A stretch of DNA of 64,000 bases, from positions 62,001 through 126,000 of IMG/VR virus record IMGVR_UViG_3300043409_001318, one strand, 5' to 3'. Of this stretch, positions 1 to 6,063 are shown in pieces; positions within the stretch are counted from its first letter, which is position 1, and each line of letters starts with the position of its first letter. A program made the position numbers and the translations under genes. This stretch comes from a virus. The notes beneath the pieces were generated by a model that saw only the letters and a list, made by a program, of their open reading frames with translations, was not told the origin of the DNA and did not search any database.

Positions 1-44
1 ACGATCAAATCGAACTTGGCGATATTATCGTAAAGGTGTCCTAA
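1..44 (+). CDS. 3' end of a small SH3-like family gene (partial)
   Basis: Only the last 13 codons are in the window, ending ELGDIIVKVS and a TAA that overlaps the next ATG (TAATG). The GDII and final KVS match the signature of the neighbouring genes at 44, 235 and 393, so this is probably another array member, although GDI lies unusually close to the C-terminus. It shows that the array extends to the left of the window. Function unknown. Confidence 0.5.
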   Translation, partial: DQIELGDIIVKVS

Positions 45-235
45 TGTTCCAAATCGGTGATATTGTTGAACTTTATAACTCCGAAGAAGATAAAGTTCAT
101 ACAGGTATGATATCTTCCAATATTATGGCTTCTACTTGGCATGATGAAGAAGAAGAATATTATAAAGTTGTTTGGTTTGATGAAAAAAATTCCTTGACGG
201 AAGAACATTATTCTAATCTTGAAAAGGTATCCTAA
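44..235 (+). CDS. Small SH3/KOW-like protein, array member
   Basis: A 63-aa acidic protein starting MFQIGDIVEL, with a central VVWFDE and a C-terminal LEKVS. This is the core pattern of a paralogous family repeated through the first 8.5 kb: a hydrophobic-GDIV strand, a variable loop, a V-x-WFD strand and a terminal K-V-S. The alternation of short hydrophobic and polar stretches fits a five-strand SH3/KOW-type barrel, which is inference. ATG overlaps the previous stop and its own stop overlaps the next ATG, so translation is coupled. Function unknown; binding of a nucleic acid or host protein is possible. Confidence 0.7.
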   Translation: MFQIGDIVELYNSEEDKVHTGMISSNIMASTWHDEEEEYYKVVWFDEKNSLTEEHYSNLEKVS

Positions 236-393
236 TGCTCCAAATTGGCGATATCGTAAATTTTAGTTATCTTACGGGTTTTGTAGTAAAACTTGACAAA
301 GATCATTTTTGGATTAAGTGGTTTGATCTGGAAGAAGAATATGCTTATCATCTTTCCCAAGAAACACTTTTTCTAATCAAAAAGGTATCGTAA
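235..393 (+). CDS. Small SH3/KOW-like protein, array member
   Basis: A 52-aa paralog of its neighbours: MLQIGDIVNF at the start, WIKWFD in the middle and IKKVS at the end. It is joined to both neighbours by TAATG stop/start overlaps. A TTGACA-N15-TTAAGT sequence (293-319), matching the region's repeated promoter element, lies inside the reading frame. Function unknown. Confidence 0.7.
   Translation: MLQIGDIVNFSYLTGFVVKLDKDHFWIKWFDLEEEYAYHLSQETLFLIKKVS
293..319 (+). promoter_or_regulatory. Promoter-like element inside a gene
   Basis: TTGACA, a 15-base spacer, then TTAAGT: the same hexamers and spacing as the intergenic elements at 813-839 and 1890-1916, but inside the gene at 235. It could drive 393-804. 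It may also be chance, since the frame reads as an ordinary KLDKDHFWIKWFD stretch. Confidence 0.35.
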
Positions 394-563
394 TGTTTCA
401 AATTGGTGATATTGTAATGATGGAGGAAGATAAACAAGAGGGAGAAATTTACGGATATGTGACCGAATTTGAAGAAGAAACCCTTTATCTTTGCGTTTCT
501 TGGTTTGACGGGCAAAAAAGCATAGAATTCCCTAATCATGTGAAAAAGGTAGAAAATGGCTAA
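393..563 (+). CDS. Small SH3/KOW-like protein, array member
   Basis: A 56-aa paralog starting MFQIGDIVMM with a central CVSWFDG and an end VKKVENG. It starts on a TAATG overlap and its last codons overlap the start of the unrelated gene at 556 by 8 bases. The first six residues are identical to the protein at 44, pointing to recent duplication, while the loops differ strongly. Function unknown. Confidence 0.7.
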   Translation: MFQIGDIVMMEEDKQEGEIYGYVTEFEEETLYLCVSWFDGQKSIEFPNHVKKVENG

Positions 564-804
564 ACTTCCCGATTACATCGACAAAACCGATAAACGTGCT
601 ATTGCTGAATACTTCATAAAGCAACGAGAACTTCAAGAATATGAGAAATATTATCTTGAAGCAATAAATAATCTTGAAAAGCCATATATCGACCTTTATG
701 GAGATTTTAACCGGTATACTACCGAAATTGGGGATCATCTTATCTCGCAAGGCTGGAAGGTTGAGAATATAGCCCTTCTTACTTGGAGAATTTGGAAACC
801 TTGA
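556..804 (+). CDS. Hypothetical protein, 82 aa
   Basis: Starts at an ATG embedded in the end of the previous gene, preceded by AAAAAGG. The product is charged and rich in Tyr and Glu, probably mostly helical, with a Trp-containing C-terminus (LTWRIWKP). It lacks the GDIV/WFD pattern of the genes before it. It closes the first operon; the next promoter element begins 9 bases after the stop. No family recognised. Confidence 0.65.
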   Translation: MAKLPDYIDKTDKRAIAEYFIKQRELQEYEKYYLEAINNLEKPYIDLYGDFNRYTTEIGDHLISQGWKVENIALLTWRIWKP

Positions 805-812
805 AAAGTTCC

Positions 813-839
813 TTGACGCTTTAGAACAACAGGTTAAGT
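813..839 (+). promoter_or_regulatory. Early-type promoter element
   Basis: TTGACG, 15 bases, TTAAGT, with CC before the first hexamer and GG before the second. It lies 21 bases upstream of the ATG at 861 and is the first intergenic copy of the repeated element of this region. Confidence 0.65.
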
Positions 840-860
840 AGAAAACCCCAAGGAGAACAA

Positions 861-1016
861 ATGACCGACCTTTTCATGGAAATCCTCAACCCTACGCTTG
901 AACCTGTTTCCTCCGATTATCAGTTGACGGACGAAGAAGCAGATGCTATGGTGAATGATGATGATGCCCTGCTAATCTTCGCTGCTTCTGTCTACCCTCA
1001 CATTTTGTGGAATTAA
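861..1016 (+). CDS. Small acidic protein, 51 aa
   Basis: ATG follows AAGGAGAACAA, a strong ribosome binding site, downstream of its own promoter element. The protein is strongly acidic (DEEADAMVNDDDA) with a hydrophobic C-terminus ending PHILWN. Short acidic early phage proteins often bind host enzymes or mimic DNA, but no family is recognised and that role is only a possibility. Confidence 0.6.
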   Translation: MTDLFMEILNPTLEPVSSDYQLTDEEADAMVNDDDALLIFAASVYPHILWN

Positions 1017-1041
1017 ACTAACAACTTTTTTTGGAGTTAAA

Positions 1042-1176
1042 ATGTCTGCTATCGAACGCTATTATTCTACACTTTCTCCTATGGGACCGTGGTGCGCTGA
1101 AGATGAAGATGATACTACCCCTATGAGCGAGGAAGAAATCGCTATTGCCTATGAAGTAGCGATGCAAGACTTCTAA
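1042..1176 (+). CDS. Small acidic protein, 44 aa
   Basis: ATG at 1042 lies after TTGGAG. The protein has an aromatic N-terminus (IERYYSTL) and an acidic half (AEDEDDTTPMSEEE). It follows the gene at 861 by 25 bases without a separate promoter element and is likely cotranscribed. No recognised family. Confidence 0.55.
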   Translation: MSAIERYYSTLSPMGPWCAEDEDDTTPMSEEEIAIAYEVAMQDF

Positions 1177-1230
1177 ATGAAAAATCCACCTAATTCAACG
1201 GGGCCTCCCTAACTTTCTTGAGTTTAGCCC

Positions 1231-1257
1231 TTGCACCCTTTCAGCAACCCGTTAAGA
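1231..1257 (+). promoter_or_regulatory. Early-type promoter element
   Basis: TTGCAC, 15 bases, TTAAGA, followed by a purine-rich leader with GAGGAG and the ATG at 1280. Same spacing as the TTGACG copies, with a weaker -35-like hexamer. Confidence 0.6.
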
Positions 1258-1279
1258 GGAAGAAGAGGAGAAAAGAGAA

Positions 1280-1519
1280 ATGTGGACGAGAAAGCAAATT
1301 GAGACTATGCTTCAACAGGACGGAGCGGTCAATCAAGCCGTTATATCCCTTGCGAGGAACGTCGATCTTCTTCCCGAAAAGACCCGTTCTTACGTTATTA
1401 ATTGGGGAAATTGGGTAGCAAGCGGCAAAACCCTTAGCGGGAAGCACCTTGTAAACGCCCGTCGAACTTGCATTTTCAACTCCAAGACCCTTACCGCAAT
1501 CGCAAATAAGGAGGTTTAA
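1280..1519 (+). CDS. Hypothetical protein, 79 aa
   Basis: ATG follows GAGGAGAAAAGAGAA. The protein (MWTRKQIETML at the start) is moderately basic and mostly helical, with two Trp in INWGNWVASG and a basic ARRTC segment. It has its own promoter element and sits one base before the membrane-protein gene at 1521. No family recognised. Confidence 0.65.
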   Translation: MWTRKQIETMLQQDGAVNQAVISLARNVDLLPEKTRSYVINWGNWVASGKTLSGKHLVNARRTCIFNSKTLTAIANKEV

Positions 1520-1520
1520 T

Positions 1521-1655
1521 ATGGATAATTGGGAAGAGCAGAAAAAGAAAGATATTGAATTCATGGATAAGCTTACTTTTGTCCTTGCTTCTGCCGCAAG
1601 TTGCTATATAGTCTTTTACTTTATCCCTATGGTTATCCATAAGATTTTCTTCTAA
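1521..1655 (+). CDS. Small single-pass membrane protein, 44 aa
   Basis: ATG is preceded by AAGGAGGTTTAAT, a near-consensus Shine-Dalgarno whose TTTAA contains the stop of the previous gene. A charged N-terminus (MDNWEEQKKKDIEF) is followed by one hydrophobic segment at about residues 19-39. Probably a small inner-membrane protein; role unknown. Confidence 0.6.
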   Translation: MDNWEEQKKKDIEFMDKLTFVLASAASCYIVFYFIPMVIHKIFF

Positions 1656-1662
1656 AAGTTCC

Positions 1663-1689
1663 TTGACGCTCTTTGTAGATCGGTTAATC
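1663..1689 (+). promoter_or_regulatory. Early-type promoter element
   Basis: TTGACG, 15 bases, TTAATC, followed 22 bases later by the ATG at 1712. The second hexamer also contains TAATCT, closer to a sigma-70 -10 sequence with a 16-base spacer. Confidence 0.65.
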
Positions 1690-1711
1690 TCTAAAACGAA
1701 GGAGAAAGAAA

Positions 1712-1867
1712 ATGTTCATCGTCGCGGTTCACGATTGGAATACTAACGAGGTCAAATACGCTGGTCCCTTTGACTTCGTAAACGCTGCTATAGTATGGAT
1801 TGACGAGCAAGCAAAAAACGATAACGAAGATATTGATTACGAGATTTGCCCGCTTAAGGCTCCGTAG
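1712..1867 (+). CDS. Hypothetical protein, 51 aa
   Basis: ATG follows AAGGAGAAAGAAA. The short protein (MFIVAVHDWN at the start) has alternating hydrophobic residues and a terminal YEICPLKAP. Monocistronic, between two copies of the promoter element. No recognised family. Confidence 0.6.
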   Translation: MFIVAVHDWNTNEVKYAGPFDFVNAAIVWIDEQAKNDNEDIDYEICPLKAP

Positions 1868-1889
1868 TTCAAAAATCTTGAAAACTTCC

Positions 1890-1916
1890 TTGACGGCTCC
1901 CCGAAACGCATTAAGT
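1890..1916 (+). promoter_or_regulatory. Early-type promoter element
   Basis: TTGACG, 15 bases, TTAAGT, 21 bases before the ATG at 1938, with GAAGGAGAAAGAAA as the ribosome binding region. Confidence 0.65.
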
Positions 1917-1937
1917 GGATGAAGAAGGAGAAAGAAA

Positions 1938-2147
1938 ATGGCTGGTAATTCTGCTTGGGTCCGCATGGAACGGCTTCTTGAGATTGGTTTTACTCACGAA
2001 AAGCTGCTTGAAGAGATTATGCACGCTCTTTCTGCTGCTGAAGCTGAAGATATTTTCGACCATATTGAGCGTATGCACGATATCGGGGAAGAAGAAGAAG
2101 AAGAAGAAGAAGAAGAAGAAGATTGGATTTGTGAAGGAACGCCTTGA
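1938..2147 (+). CDS. Acidic protein with poly-glutamate run, 69 aa
   Basis: ATG follows AAGGAGAAAGAAA. A helical N-terminal half ends in a run of glutamates encoded by a pure GAA/GAG trinucleotide repeat (about 2088-2120), then DWICEGTP. The stop codon lies inside the TTGACG hexamer of the next promoter element (2144-2170). The repeat could change length by slippage without changing frame. No family recognised; an acidic early protein might act as a DNA mimic or interaction partner. Confidence 0.6.
   Translation: MAGNSAWVRMERLLEIGFTHEKLLEEIMHALSAAEAEDIFDHIERMHDIGEEEEEEEEEEEDWICEGTP
2088..2120 (+). repeat. GAA trinucleotide repeat
   Basis: About eleven consecutive GAA-type triplets inside the gene at 1938, encoding a glutamate run. 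Length changes would be in frame. Confidence 0.85.
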
Positions 2148-2170
2148 CGCTCTCTCTAAACTGATTAAGT
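2144..2170 (+). promoter_or_regulatory. Early-type promoter element
   Basis: TTGACG, 15 bases, TTAAGT, overlapping the stop codon of the gene at 1938 and followed 21 bases later by the ATG at 2192. Confidence 0.65.
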
Positions 2171-2191
2171 AGAAGAAGAAGGAGAAAGAAA

Positions 2192-2374
2192 ATGACGGTC
2201 GCTCAGCTTCGTGCGCTTCTCGCTAATCTTCCCGATGATATGCGGATCGCTCTTTCCTATGAGGGTTCGGTATCTACGTTCATTTCTGGTTATACCTGCT
2301 TTGAAGATGAACGCGGCAACGAGATTAGCGAAAGTGAGGCTACGTCAAGCGATTTTCTCGTTTTTGTTGAATGA
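2192..2374 (+). CDS. Hypothetical protein, 60 aa
   Basis: ATG follows AAGGAGAAAGAAA. The opening MTVAQLRALLANLPDDMRI resembles the helix-then-Asp-Asp start of small phage and bacterial proteins annotated only as hypothetical. It continues with short strands (ALSYEG, DFLVFVE). Monocistronic with its own promoter element. Function unknown. Confidence 0.6.
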   Translation: MTVAQLRALLANLPDDMRIALSYEGSVSTFISGYTCFEDERGNEISESEATSSDFLVFVE

Positions 2375-2391
2375 AAGAAAGAGGAAAGAAA

Positions 2392-2421
2392 ATGATTGAC
2401 GGACTTAGAGGTAATGGTTAA
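2392..2421 (+). other. Nine-codon open reading frame (possible leader peptide)
   Basis: ATG to TAA encoding MIDGLRGNG, behind GAGGAAAGAAA, the same binding-site type as the real genes nearby. It may be a genuine micropeptide, a leader peptide or an eroded gene start. It is followed by a hairpin-forming CTGG/CCAG stretch and a promoter element. Confidence 0.3.
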
Positions 2422-2474
2422 TTGAAAGGGGCTGGAGAGAAAACCAGCAAGAAGAAGAAAAGAGAAAAAGACCC

Positions 2475-2501
2475 TTGACGAAGTTTGAGGGTCGGTTAAG
2501 A
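2475..2501 (+). promoter_or_regulatory. Early-type promoter element without a gene behind it
   Basis: TTGACG, 15 bases, TTAAGA. The next ~75 bases contain no credible gene but do contain an inverted repeat, GTGAGG...CCTCAC (about 2515-2536), before the next promoter copy at 2576. It may produce a short leader RNA or act as a tandem promoter. Confidence 0.55.
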
Positions 2502-2575
2502 AGAAAAGGACAACGTGAGGATTGAAAGCCCCTCACCAAAGAAAAAAGGTCAAGGCGGAAAGTTGAGAAACTTCC

Positions 2576-2602
2576 TTGACGCTCAGCCAAGAAAGGTTAA
2601 GT
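2576..2602 (+). promoter_or_regulatory. Early-type promoter element
   Basis: TTGACG, 15 bases, TTAAGT, followed by GGGAATGGTTCCC, a short inverted repeat also found downstream of the element at 3300. It serves the zinc-knuckle gene at 2666 with a leader of about 55-60 bases. Confidence 0.6.
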
Positions 2603-2665
2603 AGAAAGGGCTGGAGGGAATGGTTCCCAAAGGCTCAGCAACTCAAAGTCGATACGAGGTTCACA

Positions 2666-3088
2666 ATGGCCCGCGCGAACACCCCCTCTACCTACGCTTG
2701 TGGTTCCTGCAACGAGTTCGGCCACAACAAGCGCACCTGCCCTGCTCTTGGTCTTGTCGCAAAGGCTAAGCCTGTCAAGAAGCCCCGTGCGAAGAAGGTT
2801 GTTGAGGAAACGGTGACCGCTCCCGCTATCCCGCTCGCAACCGTGGAAGAGATTGAGGCTCTTCACGCGATGGTTGAAGCTCTTGTTGCCGCCGATGCGG
2901 AGCAGGACGAGGTTAGCGAGGTTGAGGAAGAGATTGAGCCTACCGACGAAGAGCTTAGCGAGATCGAAATTGCGGAGGTTGATGCTGCCTTTGAGGCTGA
3001 GACTGAGGAAGAGACTTTCGATGCCTCCGACGTTACCGACGAAGAGGCCGATGCTTTCCTCGATCAGTATGCTGCGCTCTTCGCCTAA
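2666..3088 (+). CDS. CCHC zinc-knuckle protein with acidic tail
   Basis: A 140-aa protein. Residues about 11-24 read CGSCNEFGHNKRTC, an exact CX2CX4HX4C zinc knuckle as in retroviral Gag and eukaryotic single-stranded nucleic-acid binding proteins. A Lys/Arg/Pro linker (VKKPRAKK) follows, then a long Glu/Asp-rich tail to the C-terminus. The ATG at 2666 (behind GAGGTTCACA) is chosen because the longer in-frame extension would start inside the promoter element. A basic zinc-binding head plus acidic tail suggests single-stranded RNA or DNA binding with a regulatory or protein-docking tail; this is inference. A strong terminator follows. Confidence 0.75.
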   Translation: MARANTPSTYACGSCNEFGHNKRTCPALGLVAKAKPVKKPRAKKVVEETVTAPAIPLATVEEIEALHAMVEALVAADAEQDEVSEVEEEIEPTDEELSEIEIAEVDAAFEAETEEETFDASDVTDEEADAFLDQYAALFA

Positions 3089-3103
3089 AAGTTGAGAGAT
3101 ATT

Positions 3104-3146
3104 AAGAGGTTGGAGGTTCAAAAGGCTTCCAGCCTCTTTTTCTTTT
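3104..3146 (+). terminator. Rho-independent terminator after the zinc-knuckle gene
   Basis: An 11-bp stem (3104-3114 with 3128-3138, one G-T pair) followed by a T-rich run of about ten bases. It begins 15 bases after the stop codon of the gene at 2666. Confidence 0.8.
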
Positions 3147-3203
3147 AGTGAGAGAGGAATTATCAAGTTCCCTCCAAGGTTTTTACAAATCTTCAAAGCC
3201 TCC

Positions 3204-3230
3204 TTGACGGTCTTTGAGGAGGGGTTAAGA
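3204..3230 (+). promoter_or_regulatory. Early-type promoter element without a gene behind it
   Basis: TTGACG, 15 bases, TTAAGA. It is followed by GTGAGGG...CCCCTC (about 3237-3256), an inverted repeat, and then by the next promoter copy at 3300 with no gene between. It parallels the arrangement at 2475-2575. Confidence 0.55.
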
Positions 3231-3299
3231 AGAAAGGGTGAGGGTCGAAACCCCTCAGCAAGTTCCAAAGAGGGTCGAAAGGAAATCTTCAAAAGACCC

Positions 3300-3326
3300 T
3301 TGCGCCCCTTTGAGGAACGGTTAAGT
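3300..3326 (+). promoter_or_regulatory. Early-type promoter element
   Basis: TTGCGC, 15 bases, TTAAGT, then a leader containing GGAGGGAATGGTTCCC, nearly identical to the leader after the 2576 element. It drives the AAA+ ATPase gene. Confidence 0.6.
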
Positions 3327-3342
3327 AGAAAGTGTGGAGGGA

Positions 3343-4470
3343 ATGGTTCCCAAAGCAAAACCCGCAATCAAGGTAATTCACCAAATGGCTATCGACTTCA
3401 AGACCTTCCTTTCTATCGTTCCTTACGTTCTTGATGTGCGTAAGCCTGTTCTCATTCGCGGTCGCCACGGTATCGGCAAGAGCGAGGTTATCTATCAGAT
3501 CGCCCGTGAGCTTGGTCTGCCGGTGGTCGAACGTCGTGTTTCGCAAATGACTGAGGGTGACCTTCTTGGTATGCCTTCCGCTATCGGCGTGGAGATTGGC
3601 GGCAAGCGTGCGACTACTTGGGACGCTCCCGATTGGCTTCTTACCGCTTGTGCTCAGCCCGTCGTGATGTTCCTTGACGAAGTGGATCGCGGAACTACGG
3701 AGGTTCGACAGGGCATTTTTGAGCTTACTGATAGCCGCAAGATTGCCGGTGTCACGCTTCACCCCGGAACGCTGATTATTGCCGCTGTAAACGGAGGAAA
3801 TCACGGGTCGCAATACCAAGTTGGTGAAATGGACCCTGCTGAGCTTGACCGCTGGACTGCTTTTGACCTTGAGCCTACCGTAGAGGATTGGCTTACTTGG
3901 GCTAAGGACAACACCCACGGGCTTGTTTGGGACTTTATCAACCAAAATCGCAAGGATCTTGAGCACGGTGGCGATTTTGAGCCTAATAAGAAGTATCCTT
4001 CTCGTCGTTCGTGGAAGCGGTTGAATGATTGTCTCGTCGCTGGCAAGCTTACGACGGACGCGGCTACCAAGGCTTCAATCATTTACAACCTCGCTTGTGG
4101 ATTTGTGGGCTTTGAAGCGGCAGTTAAGCTCAAGTCTCACGTTGAAAACTACAAGGAGCAGGTTACCGTCGAAGATATCCTTGACGCTGGAAAGGTGAGC
4201 AAGACTAAGGACTTCACGGTTACCGATCACGCTGCGCTGGTCGAAAAGATCGCTCAGTCGGATCGTCTTAAGGTCGCTCTTGACGCTAAGATCCTGAAGA
4301 ACCTTGGTGCATATTGGCTTACCGTCCCCTCTGAGGTAAGCATGAAGCTCTACACGGAAGTTGGTCGTCAGTTCGTAAAGAACGCAGTTGCTATGCACGC
4401 AATTGAGATTGACGGCGTGAAGCTTGGTGGGCACCTTGCCGCGATGCTTGGAGCCAACCGCAACAAGTAG
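3343..4470 (+). CDS. MoxR-type AAA+ ATPase
   Basis: About 375 aa. Walker A is GRHGIGKS (about residues 40-47), Walker B is VVMFLDEVDRG (about 107-117), and AAVNGG (about 147) fits sensor 1. This layout matches the MoxR/RavA/CbbQ/YeaC group of AAA+ proteins, which act as chaperone-like ATPases with VWA-domain partners. A VWA-like protein lies at 8894, so the two may work together; that is inference. The start is uncertain: ATG 3343 lies two bases after GGAGG, but the surrounding bases are shared with the untranslated leader of the gene at 2666, so ATG 3385 (MAIDFKTFL) is a credible alternative. G+C and codon use are higher than in later regions. Confidence 0.85.
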   Translation: MVPKAKPAIKVIHQMAIDFKTFLSIVPYVLDVRKPVLIRGRHGIGKSEVIYQIARELGLPVVERRVSQMTEGDLLGMPSAIGVEIGGKRATTWDAPDWLLTACAQPVVMFLDEVDRGTTEVRQGIFELTDSRKIAGVTLHPGTLIIAAVNGGNHGSQYQVGEMDPAELDRWTAFDLEPTVEDWLTWAKDNTHGLVWDFINQNRKDLEHGGDFEPNKKYPSRRSWKRLNDCLVAGKLTTDAATKASIIYNLACGFVGFEAAVKLKSHVENYKEQVTVEDILDAGKVSKTKDFTVTDHAALVEKIAQSDRLKVALDAKILKNLGAYWLTVPSEVSMKLYTEVGRQFVKNAVAMHAIEIDGVKLGGHLAAMLGANRNK

Positions 4471-4485
4471 TCGATAATCCCCATT

Positions 4486-4523
4486 AAACCCTCGCTTTTC
4501 CTTCGGGATTAGCGGGGGTTTTC
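4486..4523 (+). terminator. Rho-independent terminator after the AAA+ gene
   Basis: An 11-bp stem (4486-4496 with 4511-4521, one G-T pair) with a T run, 16 bases after the stop of the ATPase gene. Confidence 0.8.
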
Positions 4524-4609
4524 TGCTTTTAATCCGCAAATTTCAAGGGCATTTCAGTTCTTGGAATGTGAAATGTGAAAGCCTTACGGGTGAGGTTCAA
4601 GGGGCACCA

Positions 4610-4680
4610 GCAAGACCCCCGTTAGACCCTCTTGGAACGCTTATGAGCCCCGAAGAGCACAAGGGGTAGGGGCGAGTAGG
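4610..4680 (+). repeat. Degenerate direct repeat, copy 1
   Basis: Shares GGAACGCTTATG and AGGGGTAGGG-type blocks, in order and at nearly equal distances, with copy 2 at 4927-4996. It lies in non-coding DNA. Paired CCCC and GGGG blocks could form stems, so an RNA element is possible. Confidence 0.55.
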
Positions 4681-4776
4681 AGCGAGGAAGAAGAAGCCCC
4701 ATATCGCAATAGGTTTAGCAAGTAGTTTTGGACCAACGCGCAACCTCTTTTAGAAGAAAAAGATCAGATAAAGCCC

Positions 4777-4804
4777 TTGACAAACCAAACTAAACTTTTG
4801 GTTT
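4777..4804 (+). promoter_or_regulatory. TTGACA with overlapping inverted repeat (operator-like)
   Basis: TTGACA at 4777-4782 overlaps an exact 8-bp inverted repeat, AAACCAAA (4782-4789) and TTTGGTTT (4797-4804). A repeat overlapping a -35 hexamer could be an operator. No good -10 sequence is evident. Confidence 0.3.
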
Positions 4805-4926
4805 AGGTTCGTTATTGTAAAAAGCTTGTGAAGCCTCTTGACTTTTAGAAGATACAAAATGTCGTTAGTTCTCCACAAGTAACGCAAGATCGGAACACCC
4901 TTCCAGCCTGCCCCGTGGAGGAACCT

Positions 4927-4996
4927 GTAAGACCTCCGCTAAGGGCTATGGGAACGCTTATGGGAGCGATGAAGGGCAAAGGGTAGGGTAAGGTGG
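4927..4996 (+). repeat. Degenerate direct repeat, copy 2
   Basis: Same block order as copy 1: AAGACC, CCG, GGAACGCTTATG, GAAG, AGGGTAGGG. It starts 317 bases downstream of copy 1. Confidence 0.55.
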
Positions 4997-5096
4997 CTCT
5001 CCAAGGTCCACGAGGCTCATAAGCGAAATGGTGATGTTGAGAGAAGTTGGTGGGCTGTCAAGGGTAAAGAAGAAGAAAGTTGAAGAAAGTTTCTCC

Positions 5097-5123
5097 TTGA
5101 CGATCAAGGTGGACCCGTTAAGA
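5097..5123 (+). promoter_or_regulatory. Early-type promoter element
   Basis: TTGACG, 15 bases, TTAAGA, 25 bases before the ATG at 5149 with a GAAGGAGAAAGAAAGAAA leader. Confidence 0.65.
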
Positions 5124-5148
5124 AGAGTGCGAAGGAGAAAGAAAGAAA

Positions 5149-5325
5149 ATGGCAAAGCTCATCGGCATCTACCTCATCGCGGTTTCTCACCTTTCCAACA
5201 TCGTGCCCCTTGCAGTTCCCGAAGGCGAGGTTAGTGGAGGTGGCGCGGAGATCGAAGCGGTTTACCTTCCTGCTGGTTTCACCGGTCCTATCGTCGCTGC
5301 TCCTTTTGATGTCAAGGTCTTTTAA
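5149..5325 (+). CDS. Hypothetical protein, 58 aa
   Basis: ATG follows AAGGAGAAAGAAAGAAA and has its own promoter element. The hydrophobic N-terminus (LIGIYLIAVSHL) is short for a membrane segment. The rest contains Gly/Pro-rich turns (EGEVSGGGAE, LPAGFTGPI) consistent with a small beta protein. No family recognised. Confidence 0.6.
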   Translation: MAKLIGIYLIAVSHLSNIVPLAVPEGEVSGGGAEIEAVYLPAGFTGPIVAAPFDVKVF

Positions 5326-5339
5326 GAAATAAAAAGTCC

Positions 5340-5366
5340 TTGCTCTTATCCACCAACCTGTTAATA
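5340..5366 (+). promoter_or_regulatory. Early-type promoter element
   Basis: TTGCTC, 15 bases, TTAATA, followed by GAAGAGGAGGGAAG and the ATG at 5385. The first hexamer is weaker than the usual TTGACG. Confidence 0.55.
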
Positions 5367-5384
5367 GGAAGAAGAGGAGGGAAG

Positions 5385-5981
5385 ATGAACGGTCAAGAAC
5401 GGATAGCAGCGATCAAAGCTTCTGCTGGATGGGCTACGCTTTCTGCAAGGCATCAAGATTTCGTCAATTCTGTTGAGGAATTCGTCAAAACCCGTCCTCT
5501 TTCGATTGGTCAAGAAAGCTGGGTTGAACGTGTTGAAAATATGGTAGCCAACCCCGTCGATCCTTCTTGGTTTGACCTCAATAACGAGGAAAATCAAAAG
5601 AAGCGCGCTTATACTATCCAGCACTACAAGGCTGCGGGTTTTTATCACGTTCAAACTACGCGAATGGAAGCCGATCCTGCTTTTATGCCTAATAAAGAAC
5701 TTTGGGATAGAATGTGGGGAAACAAGTATATCAACGCGGCTTTTACGAGGTGGACAAAAGGATCGCGCTTCAAAATCGGCGATATGGTAGTCAATAAGTA
5801 TTTTACTCATTACTACGGAAAGATCGCGGTTGTTGAAAGCGTCAAGTGGAATAATTCGTGCTGGATTTATGACGCTATTGCGCTTAGTCCGGGCGAAAGT
5901 TGTCCTAATCCAAAAATGCAGATGATTGATGAAAAGCACTTGCTTCCTGCTTCTAATCGCAATCTTAAAAATCGTATCTAA
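5385..5981 (+). CDS. Hypothetical protein with C-terminal SH3-like module, 198 aa
   Basis: The ATG at 5385 is used because it follows GAGGAGGGAAG; upstream in-frame codons would lie in the promoter element. Residues about 1-125 are helical and Trp-rich with no recognised domain. From about residue 129, FKIGDMVVNKYFTHYYGKI resembles the GDIV signature of the small SH3-like array proteins, so this may be a fusion of one such module to another domain, or an ancestor of the array. Function unknown. Confidence 0.6.
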   Translation: MNGQERIAAIKASAGWATLSARHQDFVNSVEEFVKTRPLSIGQESWVERVENMVANPVDPSWFDLNNEENQKKRAYTIQHYKAAGFYHVQTTRMEADPAFMPNKELWDRMWGNKYINAAFTRWTKGSRFKIGDMVVNKYFTHYYGKIAVVESVKWNNSCWIYDAIALSPGESCPNPKMQMIDEKHLLPASNRNLKNRI

Positions 5982-6020
5982 TCCTTAGTCGTCAAGGTCT
6001 TTCTCTAAAAAAGATTGACC

Positions 6021-6047
6021 TTGACGGCTTTTCATAGCGGGTTAACT
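6021..6047 (+). promoter_or_regulatory. Early-type promoter element
   Basis: TTGACG, 15 bases, TTAACT, followed by AAGGAGGAGGAAAG and the ATG at 6064. Probably the promoter of the long overlapping gene array to 8456. Confidence 0.65.
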
Positions 6048-6063
6048 TCAAGGAGGAGGAAAG

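Larger units (their letters stand above)
4524..5096 (+). other. Long non-coding stretch with repeats and promoter-like hexamers
   Basis: No supported gene on either strand; the small reverse frames have no credible initiation. It holds two degenerate ~70-nt direct repeats (4610-4680, 4927-4996), a TTGACA at 4777 overlapped by an AAACCAAA/TTTGGTTT inverted repeat, and a TTGACT near 4844. It may encode short RNAs or hold cis-acting sites. Confidence 0.5.

Noticed and set aside
180-206. Promoter-like TTGACG in the gene at 44
   Set aside because: CCTTGACG is present, but no TTAA follows at the 15-base spacing; it seems to be coding coincidence.
348-750. Reverse-strand open frames at 348-539 and 532-750
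   Set aside because: They lie opposite the coupled small forward genes, have no binding sites and have a composition dictated by the forward strand.
1218-1564. Forward frame 1218-1418 and reverse frame 1241-1564
   Set aside because: Both cover the promoter element and the well-initiated gene at 1280; neither has a ribosome binding site.
2597-4539. Long reverse-strand frames opposite the zinc-knuckle and AAA+ genes
   Set aside because: They are shadows of the higher-G+C coding sequence; the forward genes have domains, binding sites and terminators.
4958-5234. Small frames in the repeat-containing gap
   Set aside because: They lack binding sites, and one would run through the early-type promoter at 5097 and the gene at 5149.
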